A stretch of 64,000 nucleotides of DNA from Streptomyces sp. MST-110588 (GTDB lineage: Bacteria > Actinomycetota > Actinomycetes > Streptomycetales > Streptomycetaceae). The stretch is from contig NZ_CP074380.1 in the NCBI RefSeq assembly GCF_022695595.1, positions 6,206,001 through 6,270,000 of the forward strand, read 5' to 3'. Positions 57,315 through 64,000 of this stretch are shown here, piece after piece. The first letter of the stretch is position 1. The number at the start of each line of letters is the position of its first letter. A program made the position numbers and the translations under genes. The notes under the pieces are model-generated. The model was given only the letters and a program-made list of their open reading frames with translations, searched no databases and was not told the origin of the DNA.

Positions 57315-58723
57315 ACGGACTGCTCCTGAAGGGCGTCGGCCGGTGCGCCGGTCGGTGCGGCGGGCCGTACGGAGGGAGGAAGGGGGGACGGTACGGCCGA
57401 GGAAACCGCGGAGGCCGGGGGCGTGGCGGGTGTGGCGGACGCGGCGGGCGCGTCGTACGGGAAGCGCTGCGGGGAGAAGGGGCGGGCCTCCTCCGGGAGC
57501 CGCCCGCTGACCAGCACCTCGGCCATCACATCACCCGTGACGGGGGTCAGCAGGACGCCGTTGCGGTAGTGCCCCGTGGCGGCCAGGAGGCCGGGCAGCG
57601 CGGTCGGGCCCAGGAGGGGCGCGTTGTCGGGGGAGCCGGGGCGCAGCCCGGCGCGGACCTCCACCAGCGGAAGTTCGGTGATGCCGGGCACCAGTTCGTG
57701 GGCGTCCCGCAGCAGCTCGTACACGCCGCCCGCGGTGACCGTGGTGTCCCAGCCCAGCTCCTCGCTGGTGGCGCCCACCACCAGCTCGCCGTTCTCCCGC
57801 GGCACCAGGTAGAGGTGGCCGCCGCGCACCACGGCCCGTACGGTGCGGGACAGGAAGGGCGCGGCCCCCCGGGGAGGGGCCGGCATCCGCAGCCGCAGCA
57901 CCTGGCCCTTGACCGGGCGGACCGGCGGCAGCACTTCCGGCGGCACCCCGGCCAGCCGCCCGCTGTCGCTGCCCGCGGCGAGCACGGTCTGCCCCGCCTG
58001 AAGGCGGTCGCCGTCGGCCGTCTCGACGCCGGTCGCCCGGCCGCCGCCGACCGTCAGCCGTACCGCGGAGGTGCGGTGGAAGACGACGCCGGCGCGTTCG
58101 CAGGCCGTGTACAGCGCGGCGGTCAGTTGGCGCGGATCGACCTGGTGATCGCCGTCCACGCGCAGTCCGCCGCGTACGCCCGGCGCCAGCATCGGCTCCA
58201 GACGGCGGCACTCGCGCCCGGTCAGCCACTGCGCGTCCAGCCCCGAGCGGCATTGGAAGGCGTGGAGTTCGCGCAGGTGGGCGCGGTCGTCGGCGTCCAG
58301 GGCGACGGCGAGCGTGCCGCACCGGCGGTAGCCGGTCGGCCGGCCGGCGGCCTCCTCCAGTTCGGCGGTGAAGCCGGGGTAGCGCCGCGCCGAGGCCAGG
58401 TTGAGGCCGAGCAGGGTCTGCTCGCCGTAGTGGAGCTCGGTGACGGCGGCCAGCATGCCGGCCGCGACCTGGGCCGCGCCGCCGCCGGGCGCCGGGTCCA
58501 CGACGGCGGTGCGCAGCCCGCGCCCGGCCGCCCGCCAGGCGGTGACCAGGCCGATCACACCGCCGCCGATGACCAGGACGTCCGGGTGCCGCCCGCCTGT
58601 CCCCGAAGGCGGACCAGTCGGACCAGGTGGACCAGTCGGCACAGGCGTGCCAGTCGGAACAGGCGGTACGGGCGATGGCTTCTCGGGCGTTTCGGATGGA
58701 TGCGACGGATGCGATGGATGCAT
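57311..58723 (-). CDS. thiO: glycine oxidase ThiO
   Basis: 470 residues from ATG 58723. FAD-dependent DAO fold: VLVIGGGVIGLVTAWRAAGRG, VDPAPGGGAAQVAAGMLA, DGDHQVDPRQLTAALY, VRPVKGQVLRL, GLRPGSPDNAPLLGP. Oxidises glycine to dehydroglycine for ThiG. The first 40 residues (HPSHPSHPS and PTGPPGPTGPP) and last 50 are low-complexity, unusual for the family. First gene of thiOSG under a TPP riboswitch. Confidence 0.94.
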   Translation of the reverse strand: MHPSHPSHPSETPEKPSPVPPVPTGTPVPTGPPGPTGPPSGTGGRHPDVLVIGGGVIGLVTAWRAAGRGLRTAVVDPAPGGGAAQVAAGMLAAVTELHYGEQTLLGLNLASARRYPGFTAELEEAAGRPTGYRRCGTLAVALDADDRAHLRELHAFQCRSGLDAQWLTGRECRRLEPMLAPGVRGGLRVDGDHQVDPRQLTAALYTACERAGVVFHRTSAVRLTVGGGRATGVETADGDRLQAGQTVLAAGSDSGRLAGVPPEVLPPVRPVKGQVLRLRMPAPPRGAAPFLSRTVRAVVRGGHLYLVPRENGELVVGATSEELGWDTTVTAGGVYELLRDAHELVPGITELPLVEVRAGLRPGSPDNAPLLGPTALPGLLAATGHYRNGVLLTPVTGDVMAEVLVSGRLPEEARPFSPQRFPYDAPAASATPATPPASAVSSAVPSPLPPSVRPAAPTGAPADALQEQSV

Positions 58724-58736
58724 GGGCGTCCAGCCC

Positions 58737-58829
58737 CTCCCTTCGCCGGCATGACCCGGATCAGGTTCGTACGGTCGGAGGCCGCAGCAGCCTCCCTCTC
58801 AGCCCGGTGCGTCAGGGCTCCCGCGAGTG
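58737..58829 (-). ncRNA. TPP riboswitch (THI element)
   Basis: Reading the minus strand: CTCGCGGGAGCCC, GGGCTGAGAGGGAGGC, CCGTACGAACCTGATCCGGG and CATGCCGGCGAAGGGAG, the classic THI-box elements. It ends 13 nt before the thiO start and the last element GGGAGGGG is also the Shine-Dalgarno, so TPP most likely blocks ribosome binding. Confidence 0.95.
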
Positions 58830-58865
58830 CGTGTGCTGGTAACCCTAGTACGGGCCCACGACGCC

Positions 58866-59040
58866 CCGTAAGGGAGCACCGAGCGTCCCATGAGGGGGCG
58901 CCGGGCGGTCCTTGAGGGGGCGCCGGGCGGTCTTCGAGGGGGCGCCGAGCGGCCCATGAGGGAGTGCCCGGCAGCGCGTAAAGGAGAGCCGGGCGGCGCG
59001 TAAGGGAGCGCCGAGGGCTTCCGGGAGAGCGCCGGACGGC
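58866..59040. repeat. eight tandem ~22-nt degenerate repeats
   Basis: Units start at 58866, 58888, 58911, 58933, 58954, 58977, 58999 and 59021, lengths 20-23 nt. Core GAGGGGGCGCCGGGCGG; unit beginnings alternate CCATGAG, CGTAAGG, CTTGAGG. Spacing is not a multiple of three. Located between the TPP riboswitch leader and the divergent FAD oxidoreductase gene. Confidence 0.8.
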
Positions 59041-59177
59041 CCGCGAGCACCGGCCGCGCGCCCCCACGGCAGGCTCCCGCCCCCGCCCCTACCCCGGTCA
59101 CCGGCCGGTGACTCTGTGTCCGAGATCTCCTCGCGCGGTGCTGCGGGAGCCCGGTCCCGCCGTCCTACAGTGATCGG

Positions 59178-60419
59178 GTGAGTGAGCAGAGCACCCTTGC
59201 GCGGACCCCTGACCGCACGCGTCGCGTCGTGATCGTCGGCGCGGGGATGGCGGGCGTGCAGACCGCCGTGGCCCTGCGCGAACAGGGCTGGCACGGCGTG
59301 ATCACGCTGGTCGGGGCCGAACCCCACCAGCCGTACGACCGCCCGCCGCTCTCCAAGGCGGTACTGCTCGGCAAGGCGGACGGGTCCGCCTTCGACGTGG
59401 ACTTCCAGGCGCTGGGCATCGACCTGGAGCTCGGCCGGTACGTCACCGGGCTCGCGGCCGGCGCCCGGGTCGTGGAGACCGACACCGGCCCCGTCCCGTA
59501 CGACCATCTGGTCATCGCCACCGGCGCCGAGCCGGTCCCGCTGCCCGGCAGCGCGGGGGTGCCCGGCGTCCATCTGCTGCGCACCCTGGACGACGCCGAG
59601 GGGCTGCGGCCCGTCCTGGCCCGGCAGCGCTCGGTCGTGGTCGTCGGGGCCGGCTGGATCGGCGCGGAGTTCGCGACCGCCGCGCGTGAGGCGGGCTGCC
59701 CGGTCACCGTCGTGGAGGCCGCCGACCGTCCGCTGGCCGGCGCGCTGCCCGCGGAGGTCGCCTCCTACATGACGGCCTGGTACGCGGACGCCGGCGCCCG
59801 GCTGCGCACGGGCGTGCCGGTCGCCTCCGTCGAGGACGGCGCGGTCACGCTCGTCGACGGGACTAAACTGCCCGCCGAGGCCGTCGTCGTGGGGATCGGA
59901 GCCCGGCCCGCGACCGGCTGGCTGGCCGGTTCCGGAGTCGAACTCTCGCCCGAGGACCGCTCCGTGCTCGCCGACGAGCGGCTGCGCACCTCCGTGCCCG
60001 ATGTGTACGCGGTCGGCGACTGCGCCTCCTTCCCGTCCGCCCGCTACGGCAGCCGCCTCCTGGTCCACCACTGGGACAACGCGCTCCAGGGCCCCCGTAC
60101 GGTCGCCGCCAACATCGCCCGGGGCGAGGCGGAGGGGCCGGTGTACGACCCGGTGCCGTACTTCTGGTCCGAGCAGTTCGGCCGGTTCGTCCAGTACGCC
60201 GGTCATCACGCGTGCGCGGACGAAACGATCTGGCGCGGCGATCCCACGAGCGCCGCCTGGTCGGTGATCTGGCTGCGGGGCGGGCGGCTGGTCGCCCTTC
60301 TGGCGGTGGGCCGGCCGCGCGATCTGGCGCAGGGGCGGAGGCTCATCGAAAGGGGCGCGGAGCTGGACCGGGGGCGGGCGGCGGACGCCTCCGTACCGCT
60401 GAAGTCGGCGGCGGTCTGA
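59178..60419 (+). CDS. FAD-dependent ferredoxin-reductase-type oxidoreductase
   Basis: 413 residues from GTG 59178. Two Rossmann folds: FAD VVIVGAGMAGVQTAVALREQG, NAD(P) VVVVGAGWIGAEFATAAREAG, and C-terminal VYAVGDCASFPS. Resembles rubredoxin/ferredoxin reductases of putidaredoxin reductase type; no ferredoxin gene beside it. TACAGT lies 6 nt upstream without Shine-Dalgarno: leaderless likely. Electron acceptor unknown. Confidence 0.9.
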   Translation: MSEQSTLARTPDRTRRVVIVGAGMAGVQTAVALREQGWHGVITLVGAEPHQPYDRPPLSKAVLLGKADGSAFDVDFQALGIDLELGRYVTGLAAGARVVETDTGPVPYDHLVIATGAEPVPLPGSAGVPGVHLLRTLDDAEGLRPVLARQRSVVVVGAGWIGAEFATAAREAGCPVTVVEAADRPLAGALPAEVASYMTAWYADAGARLRTGVPVASVEDGAVTLVDGTKLPAEAVVVGIGARPATGWLAGSGVELSPEDRSVLADERLRTSVPDVYAVGDCASFPSARYGSRLLVHHWDNALQGPRTVAANIARGEAEGPVYDPVPYFWSEQFGRFVQYAGHHACADETIWRGDPTSAAWSVIWLRGGRLVALLAVGRPRDLAQGRRLIERGAELDRGRAADASVPLKSAAV

Positions 60420-60699
60420 CGCGCCTGCGGGCCTTTGGGCTTCCTCGCCCGACGGGGCCTGCGGATCCGGCAGCGGTCCGGCGGCCCCGACACCACCCGC
60501 AGCTCCGTGGCCGCCGGGCAGCTGTGATTTTTGCGATCTCCGCGGCCCCCACGGGCTTCGCCCTGCCCGGAGACTTCCCGGATTCTCCGGCCTTTTCCAG
60601 GGTTCCCGCCGGGTTCACCAGGGCTTTCGCAGGCTCCGGGGAGCCCTGAACGGCGATGCCCGGCTACCGGCTGTCAGTGGGAGGTGGCACGCTTGTCCC

Positions 60700-61065
60700 G
60701 TGACCGAGATTGACGCAAAGATCGATGGACTCGTCCCCGCCTGGCTCACCCTCCCCGACATCGCCGAACTTCTCGGCGTCGAGGTGACGCGCGTGCGACA
60801 GCTCGTCAAGGAGGGCCAGCTCATCGCGGTGCGCCGCGGCGAGAACCGGGCGCTTCATGTGCCGGCCGATTTCATCAAGGACGGCAAGGTCGTCAAGGGC
60901 CTGGTCGGGACGCTCACCCTCCTGCGGGACGACGGTTTCGCCGACGAGGAGATGCTGGAATGGCTGTTCACCGCGGATGAGACCCTGCCCGGTACCCCCG
61001 CGCAGGCGCTGCGCGAGAATCGGGGCACGGAGGTCAAGCGGCGGGCTCAGGCGCTCGCCGTCTGA
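60700..61065 (+). CDS. Rv2175c-family DNA-binding protein
   Basis: 121 residues from GTG 60700. N-terminal winged HTH (WLTLPDIAELLGVEVTRVRQLVKEGQL) and C-terminal helical domain (GTLTLLRDDGFADEEMLEWLF) typical of mycobacterial Rv2175c, a substrate of the kinase PknL. Here the PASTA kinase is 5 kb away and not adjacent. Nucleoid-associated or regulatory role is inferred. A strong terminator follows before thiE. Confidence 0.88.
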   Translation: MTEIDAKIDGLVPAWLTLPDIAELLGVEVTRVRQLVKEGQLIAVRRGENRALHVPADFIKDGKVVKGLVGTLTLLRDDGFADEEMLEWLFTADETLPGTPAQALRENRGTEVKRRAQALAV

Positions 61066-61243
61066 GGCCGTCGGCGCGGCGGCCCGGGCGGCGCACGACC
61101 GCCGTCCGTGACCGCGTTCACCATCGTGGGCCATCAGGTGTGGTCCACCACTGCGGACCACCGCCGTGATCCACCACCGCATCCGTAACCGCAAGCGCAA
61201 CCGCACCGGCGTGCGTGACGACCGCGTCAGCACGCGTGACCAG

Positions 61244-61278
61244 GGGTGTACGGGCCGGAAAGCCCGGCCCGTACACCC
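61244..61278 (+). terminator. strong terminator before thiE
   Basis: 15-bp perfect stem GGGTGTACGGGCCGG (61244-61258) with complement 61264-61278, loop AAAGC. It lies only 22 nt before the thiE start, so the thiE promoter must be within or after it, or thiE is expressed by readthrough. Confidence 0.85.
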
Positions 61279-61299
61279 GGCCCTGGGGGAAGCCGACCG

Positions 61300-61950
61300 A
61301 TGACCACCGCACGACAGTCCCTGGCCGACGCCCGGCTCTACCTGTGCACCGACGCCCGTAAGAAGCAGGGCGACCTGCCCGAGTTCCTCGACGCGGTGCT
61401 CGCCTCGGGCGTCGACATCGTGCAACTGCGCGACAAGGGCATGGAGGCGGGGGAGGAGCTGGCCCACCTGGAGGTCTTCGCGGACGCCTGCCGGCGGCAC
61501 GGCAAACTGCTGGCCGTCAACGACCGCGCGGACGTCGCCCACGCCATCGGCTCGGACGTCCTGCATCTGGGACAGGGCGACCTGCCCGTCCCGGCGGCCC
61601 GCGCCATCCTCGGCGAGGAGGTGCTCATAGGCCGCTCCACGCACGCCGAGGCGGAGGTGGACGCCGCCGTCACCGAAGCGGGCGTGGACTACTTCTGCAC
61701 GGGTCCGTGCTGGCCGACCCCGACCAAGCCGGGACGGCACGCCCCGGGGCTGGACCTGGTCCGCTACGCCGCCTCGCGCACGACCGCGCGCCCCTGGTTC
61801 GCGATCGGCGGGATCGACGCGGGCAACCTCGACCAGGTGCTCGACGCCGGAGCGCGCCGCATCGTGGTCGTCCGGGCGCTCACCGAGGCCGCGGACCCGG
61901 CGGCAGCGGCAGCCGAGCTGGCCGGACGGGTACGCGCCTACGACGCGTGA
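61300..61950 (+). CDS. thiE: thiamine-phosphate synthase ThiE
   Basis: 216 residues from ATG 61300 with GGGGGA upstream. Joins HMP-PP and thiazole phosphate to thiamine phosphate. Motifs [68 protein letters not shown]. No riboswitch precedes it, unlike thiOSG 2.5 kb away on the other strand. Confidence 0.95.
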   Translation: MTTARQSLADARLYLCTDARKKQGDLPEFLDAVLASGVDIVQLRDKGMEAGEELAHLEVFADACRRHGKLLAVNDRADVAHAIGSDVLHLGQGDLPVPAARAILGEEVLIGRSTHAEAEVDAAVTEAGVDYFCTGPCWPTPTKPGRHAPGLDLVRYAASRTTARPWFAIGGIDAGNLDQVLDAGARRIVVVRALTEAADPAAAAAELAGRVRAYDA

Positions 61951-62084
61951 CCCACCCGCTTTCTGGACGCCGGAGGACGGCGGTGCGGCGGCGAGGTGTC
62001 CGAGGCGTGGACGGCAATACGGCGAAACGGGCATTTCGTAGGCATCGGTTGGTGCCTGCCCGACCGGTCGATAACCTGCCACGT

Positions 62085-63002
62085 ATGGCCCTAGGTACAG
62101 CTTCCACCAGGACTGATCGCGCACATACCGTGCGCGATCTGCTCGCCTCCGGCAAGCAGTCGTATTCGTTCGAGTTCGCGGCCCCGAAGACCGAGAAGGG
62201 CGAGCGGACCCTGTGGAACGCCATTCGCCGGATCGAGGCCGTCTCGCCGACCTTCGTCTCCGTGACCTACGGCGCGGGCGGCTCCTCCCGTGAGGGCACG
62301 GTGCGCGCGACCGAGCGGATCGCCACCGACACCACCCTCACACCGGTCGCCCACCTCACCGCGGTCAACCACTCCACCGCCGAACTGCGCAACGTCATCG
62401 GGCAGTACGCCGACGCCGGCATCCGCAACATGCTCGCGGTACGGGGCGACCCGCCCGGCGACCCCATGGGCGAGTGGGTGCCCCACCCCGGAGGCGTGAC
62501 CTACGCGGCCGACCTGGTCCGTCTCATCAAGGAAGCCGGCGACTTCTGCGTGGGCGTCGCCGCCTTCCCCGAGATGCACCCGCGCTCGACGGACTGGGAC
62601 ACCGACGTACGGCACTTCGTCGACAAGTGCCGGGCGGGCGCCGACTTCGCCATCACGCAGATGTTCTTCTACGCGGAGGACTACTTCAGGCTGCGCGACA
62701 GGGTGGCGGCGGCGGGTTGCCGTACACCGATCATTCCGGAGATCATGCCGGTCACGAACGTCCGTCAGATCGAGCGGTTCGCGCAGCTCAGCAATGCCGC
62801 CTTCCCGCCCGCGCTGGCCGACCGCATCCTGGCGGTCAAGGACGATCCGGCGGCGGTACGCTCCATTGGCATCGAGTACGCGACGGAGCTGTGCGGGCGC
62901 TTGATGGCCGAGGACATTCCCGGGTTGCACTTCATTACCCTGAACCACTCCACGGCAACGCTGGAAATCTACGAGAATCTGGGGCTGCATCAGCAGTCCT
63001 GA
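62085..63002 (+). CDS. metF: methylenetetrahydrofolate reductase MetF
   Basis: 305 residues from ATG 62085. FAD TIM barrel: [75 protein letters not shown]. Reduces methylene-THF to methyl-THF for methionine synthesis. TAACCT lies 7 nt upstream, no Shine-Dalgarno. The neighbouring mycobacterial Rv2172c is an MTHFR-like enzyme (memory). Confidence 0.95.
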   Translation: MALGTASTRTDRAHTVRDLLASGKQSYSFEFAAPKTEKGERTLWNAIRRIEAVSPTFVSVTYGAGGSSREGTVRATERIATDTTLTPVAHLTAVNHSTAELRNVIGQYADAGIRNMLAVRGDPPGDPMGEWVPHPGGVTYAADLVRLIKEAGDFCVGVAAFPEMHPRSTDWDTDVRHFVDKCRAGADFAITQMFFYAEDYFRLRDRVAAAGCRTPIIPEIMPVTNVRQIERFAQLSNAAFPPALADRILAVKDDPAAVRSIGIEYATELCGRLMAEDIPGLHFITLNHSTATLEIYENLGLHQQS

Positions 63003-63038
63003 ACACGGCGGCCGGAGAGCGGCGGAACAGGGGCGTAC

Positions 63039-64000
63039 ATGGGCTGGACGGTCCTCTACATCGCATTCGGCCTGGTGGCGCTCTGGCTTCTGGGCGAGGT
63101 CCTGTTCCAGTACAAGGCGCCGCTGCACTGGCGGCTGCTGGCCTTCACCGGATTCCTCGGCGTGGTCGCCGGAGTGATCGTGCCGTCGGTGATCCTGATC
63201 GCGGTGGGAGCCGTCGCCTTCGCCGTGGGGCAGACGTACGTCACGCTCTCCTTCCGCAGTGGCTATGTCTCCGGCTGGTCGCTGGGCGGCAGGCGCGGCA
63301 AGTCCGGCCAGGCGCCGGGCGGTACGGGTGAGCCGGGTCAGCCGGCCGGGTCAGGCAGGCCGGGCAGGCTGAGCAAGTCGGGCAAGCCGGGCAAGTCGGG
63401 TAAGGCGTCGGGCGGTTCCTCGGGGGAGAACCGGCGGCGGAAGGGCCGGGGCGCCGGGAAGGGCGCCTCTTCCCGGTCCGCGCTCCAGACGTCGGGCTCG
63501 GACGCGGCGCCGGCCGCCGTGCCGGACGCGGTGCCGGCCGGACAGCAGGGTGAGGCACCGTACGCCGAGGGGCCCGAAGCCACGGCCACCCGCGAACACG
63601 ACGGCATCCAGGACTCCAACGGCTTTCCGGGCCCCAACGGCTTCCCCGACGCGGACGGTTTCCCCGCCGCCGGCGGCTACCCGGCGGGGGACGGCTTCGC
63701 CCACGCCCAGGAAGGCTTCCCCGGCCGCGAGGACTTCTCCGGGCCGCAGGACCGTACGGCGGTCTACGCACCCCAGCCGCTGCCCGAGGAGAGCGGCCGG
63801 TACGGCGTCTACGACGCCGACGCCCGTACGCCGCAGGACGCTCCGCAGGACCGGTCCGTCTATGACGGCGGCGGGTACGGCGGTGCGTACGCAGACGGCT
63901 ACGGCGAGGGCTACGGCCGAACCGCGCCGGGCCAGGACGGATACGGCGACCACTACGGCGCGTACGGCGACGGGCAGGGGCAGGGCCACACGCACGGCGG
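63039..64000 (+). CDS. membrane protein with Gly/Tyr/Pro-rich repeat tail, 3' end outside window
   Basis: Open from ATG 63039 to the right edge (at least 320 residues). Three short hydrophobic segments (starting WTVLYIAFGLVALWLLGEVLF, LLAFTGFLGVVAGVIVPSVI, VGAVAFAVGQTYVTLSF) then a long low-complexity tail: GKPGKSGKASG basic repeats, then DGFP/NGFP units of 7-8 residues (NGFPGPNGFPDADGFP), then Gly/Tyr-rich DGYGEGYG repeats. Streptomyces have such a protein after metF (memory). Function unknown. Confidence 0.75.
   Translation, partial: MGWTVLYIAFGLVALWLLGEVLFQYKAPLHWRLLAFTGFLGVVAGVIVPSVILIAVGAVAFAVGQTYVTLSFRSGYVSGWSLGGRRGKSGQAPGGTGEPGQPAGSGRPGRLSKSGKPGKSGKASGGSSGENRRRKGRGAGKGASSRSALQTSGSDAAPAAVPDAVPAGQQGEAPYAEGPEATATREHDGIQDSNGFPGPNGFPDADGFPAAGGYPAGDGFAHAQEGFPGREDFSGPQDRTAVYAPQPLPEESGRYGVYDADARTPQDAPQDRSVYDGGGYGGAYADGYGEGYGRTAPGQDGYGDHYGAYGDGQGQGHTHG

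Overview
High-GC actinobacterial chromosome, almost certainly Streptomyces or a close relative. The evidence is strong G/C bias at third codon positions, many GTG and TTG starts, an aa3/bcc respiratory module with diheme QcrC, an XRE/DUF397 regulator pair, MacRS-type two-component genes, and SAM-IV, c-di-AMP and TPP riboswitch-like leaders. Nearly all genes are core chromosomal genes. From memory, gene content and order (ErpA, adenosine kinase, ctaCDF, ctaE-qcrCAB, trpD, NlpC/P60, PimB', FadD, SRPBCC, ArsA-like, PlsC, GT87, class II DAHP synthase, PASTA kinase, Rv2175c-like protein, MTHFR) parallel the Mycobacterium tuberculosis Rv2172c-Rv2204c region, so the window looks like an old conserved actinobacterial block with Streptomyces-specific insertions. 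I saw no IS element, prophage, CRISPR array or tRNA.

Layout. 1-4 kb: 5' part of an ATP-binding sensor-kinase-like protein, a DUF397/XRE pair divergent from two small unknown genes, and a lipoprotein. 4-11 kb: nadA, an IscA/ErpA-type protein, a frameshifted membrane-anchored protein, adenosine/carbohydrate kinase, and a cysteine desulfurase-TusA fusion. 11-20.5 kb: cytochrome aa3 oxidase (ctaC-ctaD-ctaF, ctaE) and the bcc complex (qcrC-qcrA-qcrB), interrupted by an L,D-transpeptidase and a degenerate receiver protein. 20.6-27 kb: trpD, a SAM-IV-controlled class V aminotransferase, a stand-alone AsnC ligand-binding domain, rhomboid protease, zinc-ribbon protein and NYN nuclease. 26.7-31 kb: c-di-AMP riboswitch, two tandem NlpC/P60 hydrolases and a lipoprotein peptidase. 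31-43.7 kb: envelope lipid and glycan genes (GT87, PimB-like, FadD, PlsC) with SRPBCC, ArsA-like, DUF5304-like, glucokinase and EEP genes. 43.7-51 kb: macS-macR, pfkA, trpEG with a Trp-codon attenuator, class II DAHP synthase. 51-64 kb: bfd with an iron box, bfr, molybdopterin oxidoreductase, endonuclease IV, a PASTA Ser/Thr kinase, TPP-controlled thiO-thiS-thiG, an FAD oxidoreductase, Rv2175c-like protein, thiE, metF, and a partial membrane protein.

The window is rich in cis-regulation: three riboswitches, a Trp attenuator, an iron box, and many strong terminators between convergent genes. Several starts lack a Shine-Dalgarno but have a TANNNT hexamer 6-9 nt upstream, suggesting leaderless transcripts. 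The least explained features are three unrelated tandem-repeat blocks in intergenic DNA (27966-28080, 56076-56171, 58866-59040), a perfect palindrome over the ctaE start, an inverted repeat before ctaC, the ArsA-like protein with both P-loop lysines replaced, and the small genes beside the XRE regulator. I saw no clearly novel multi-gene system; these are the best candidates for new biology.
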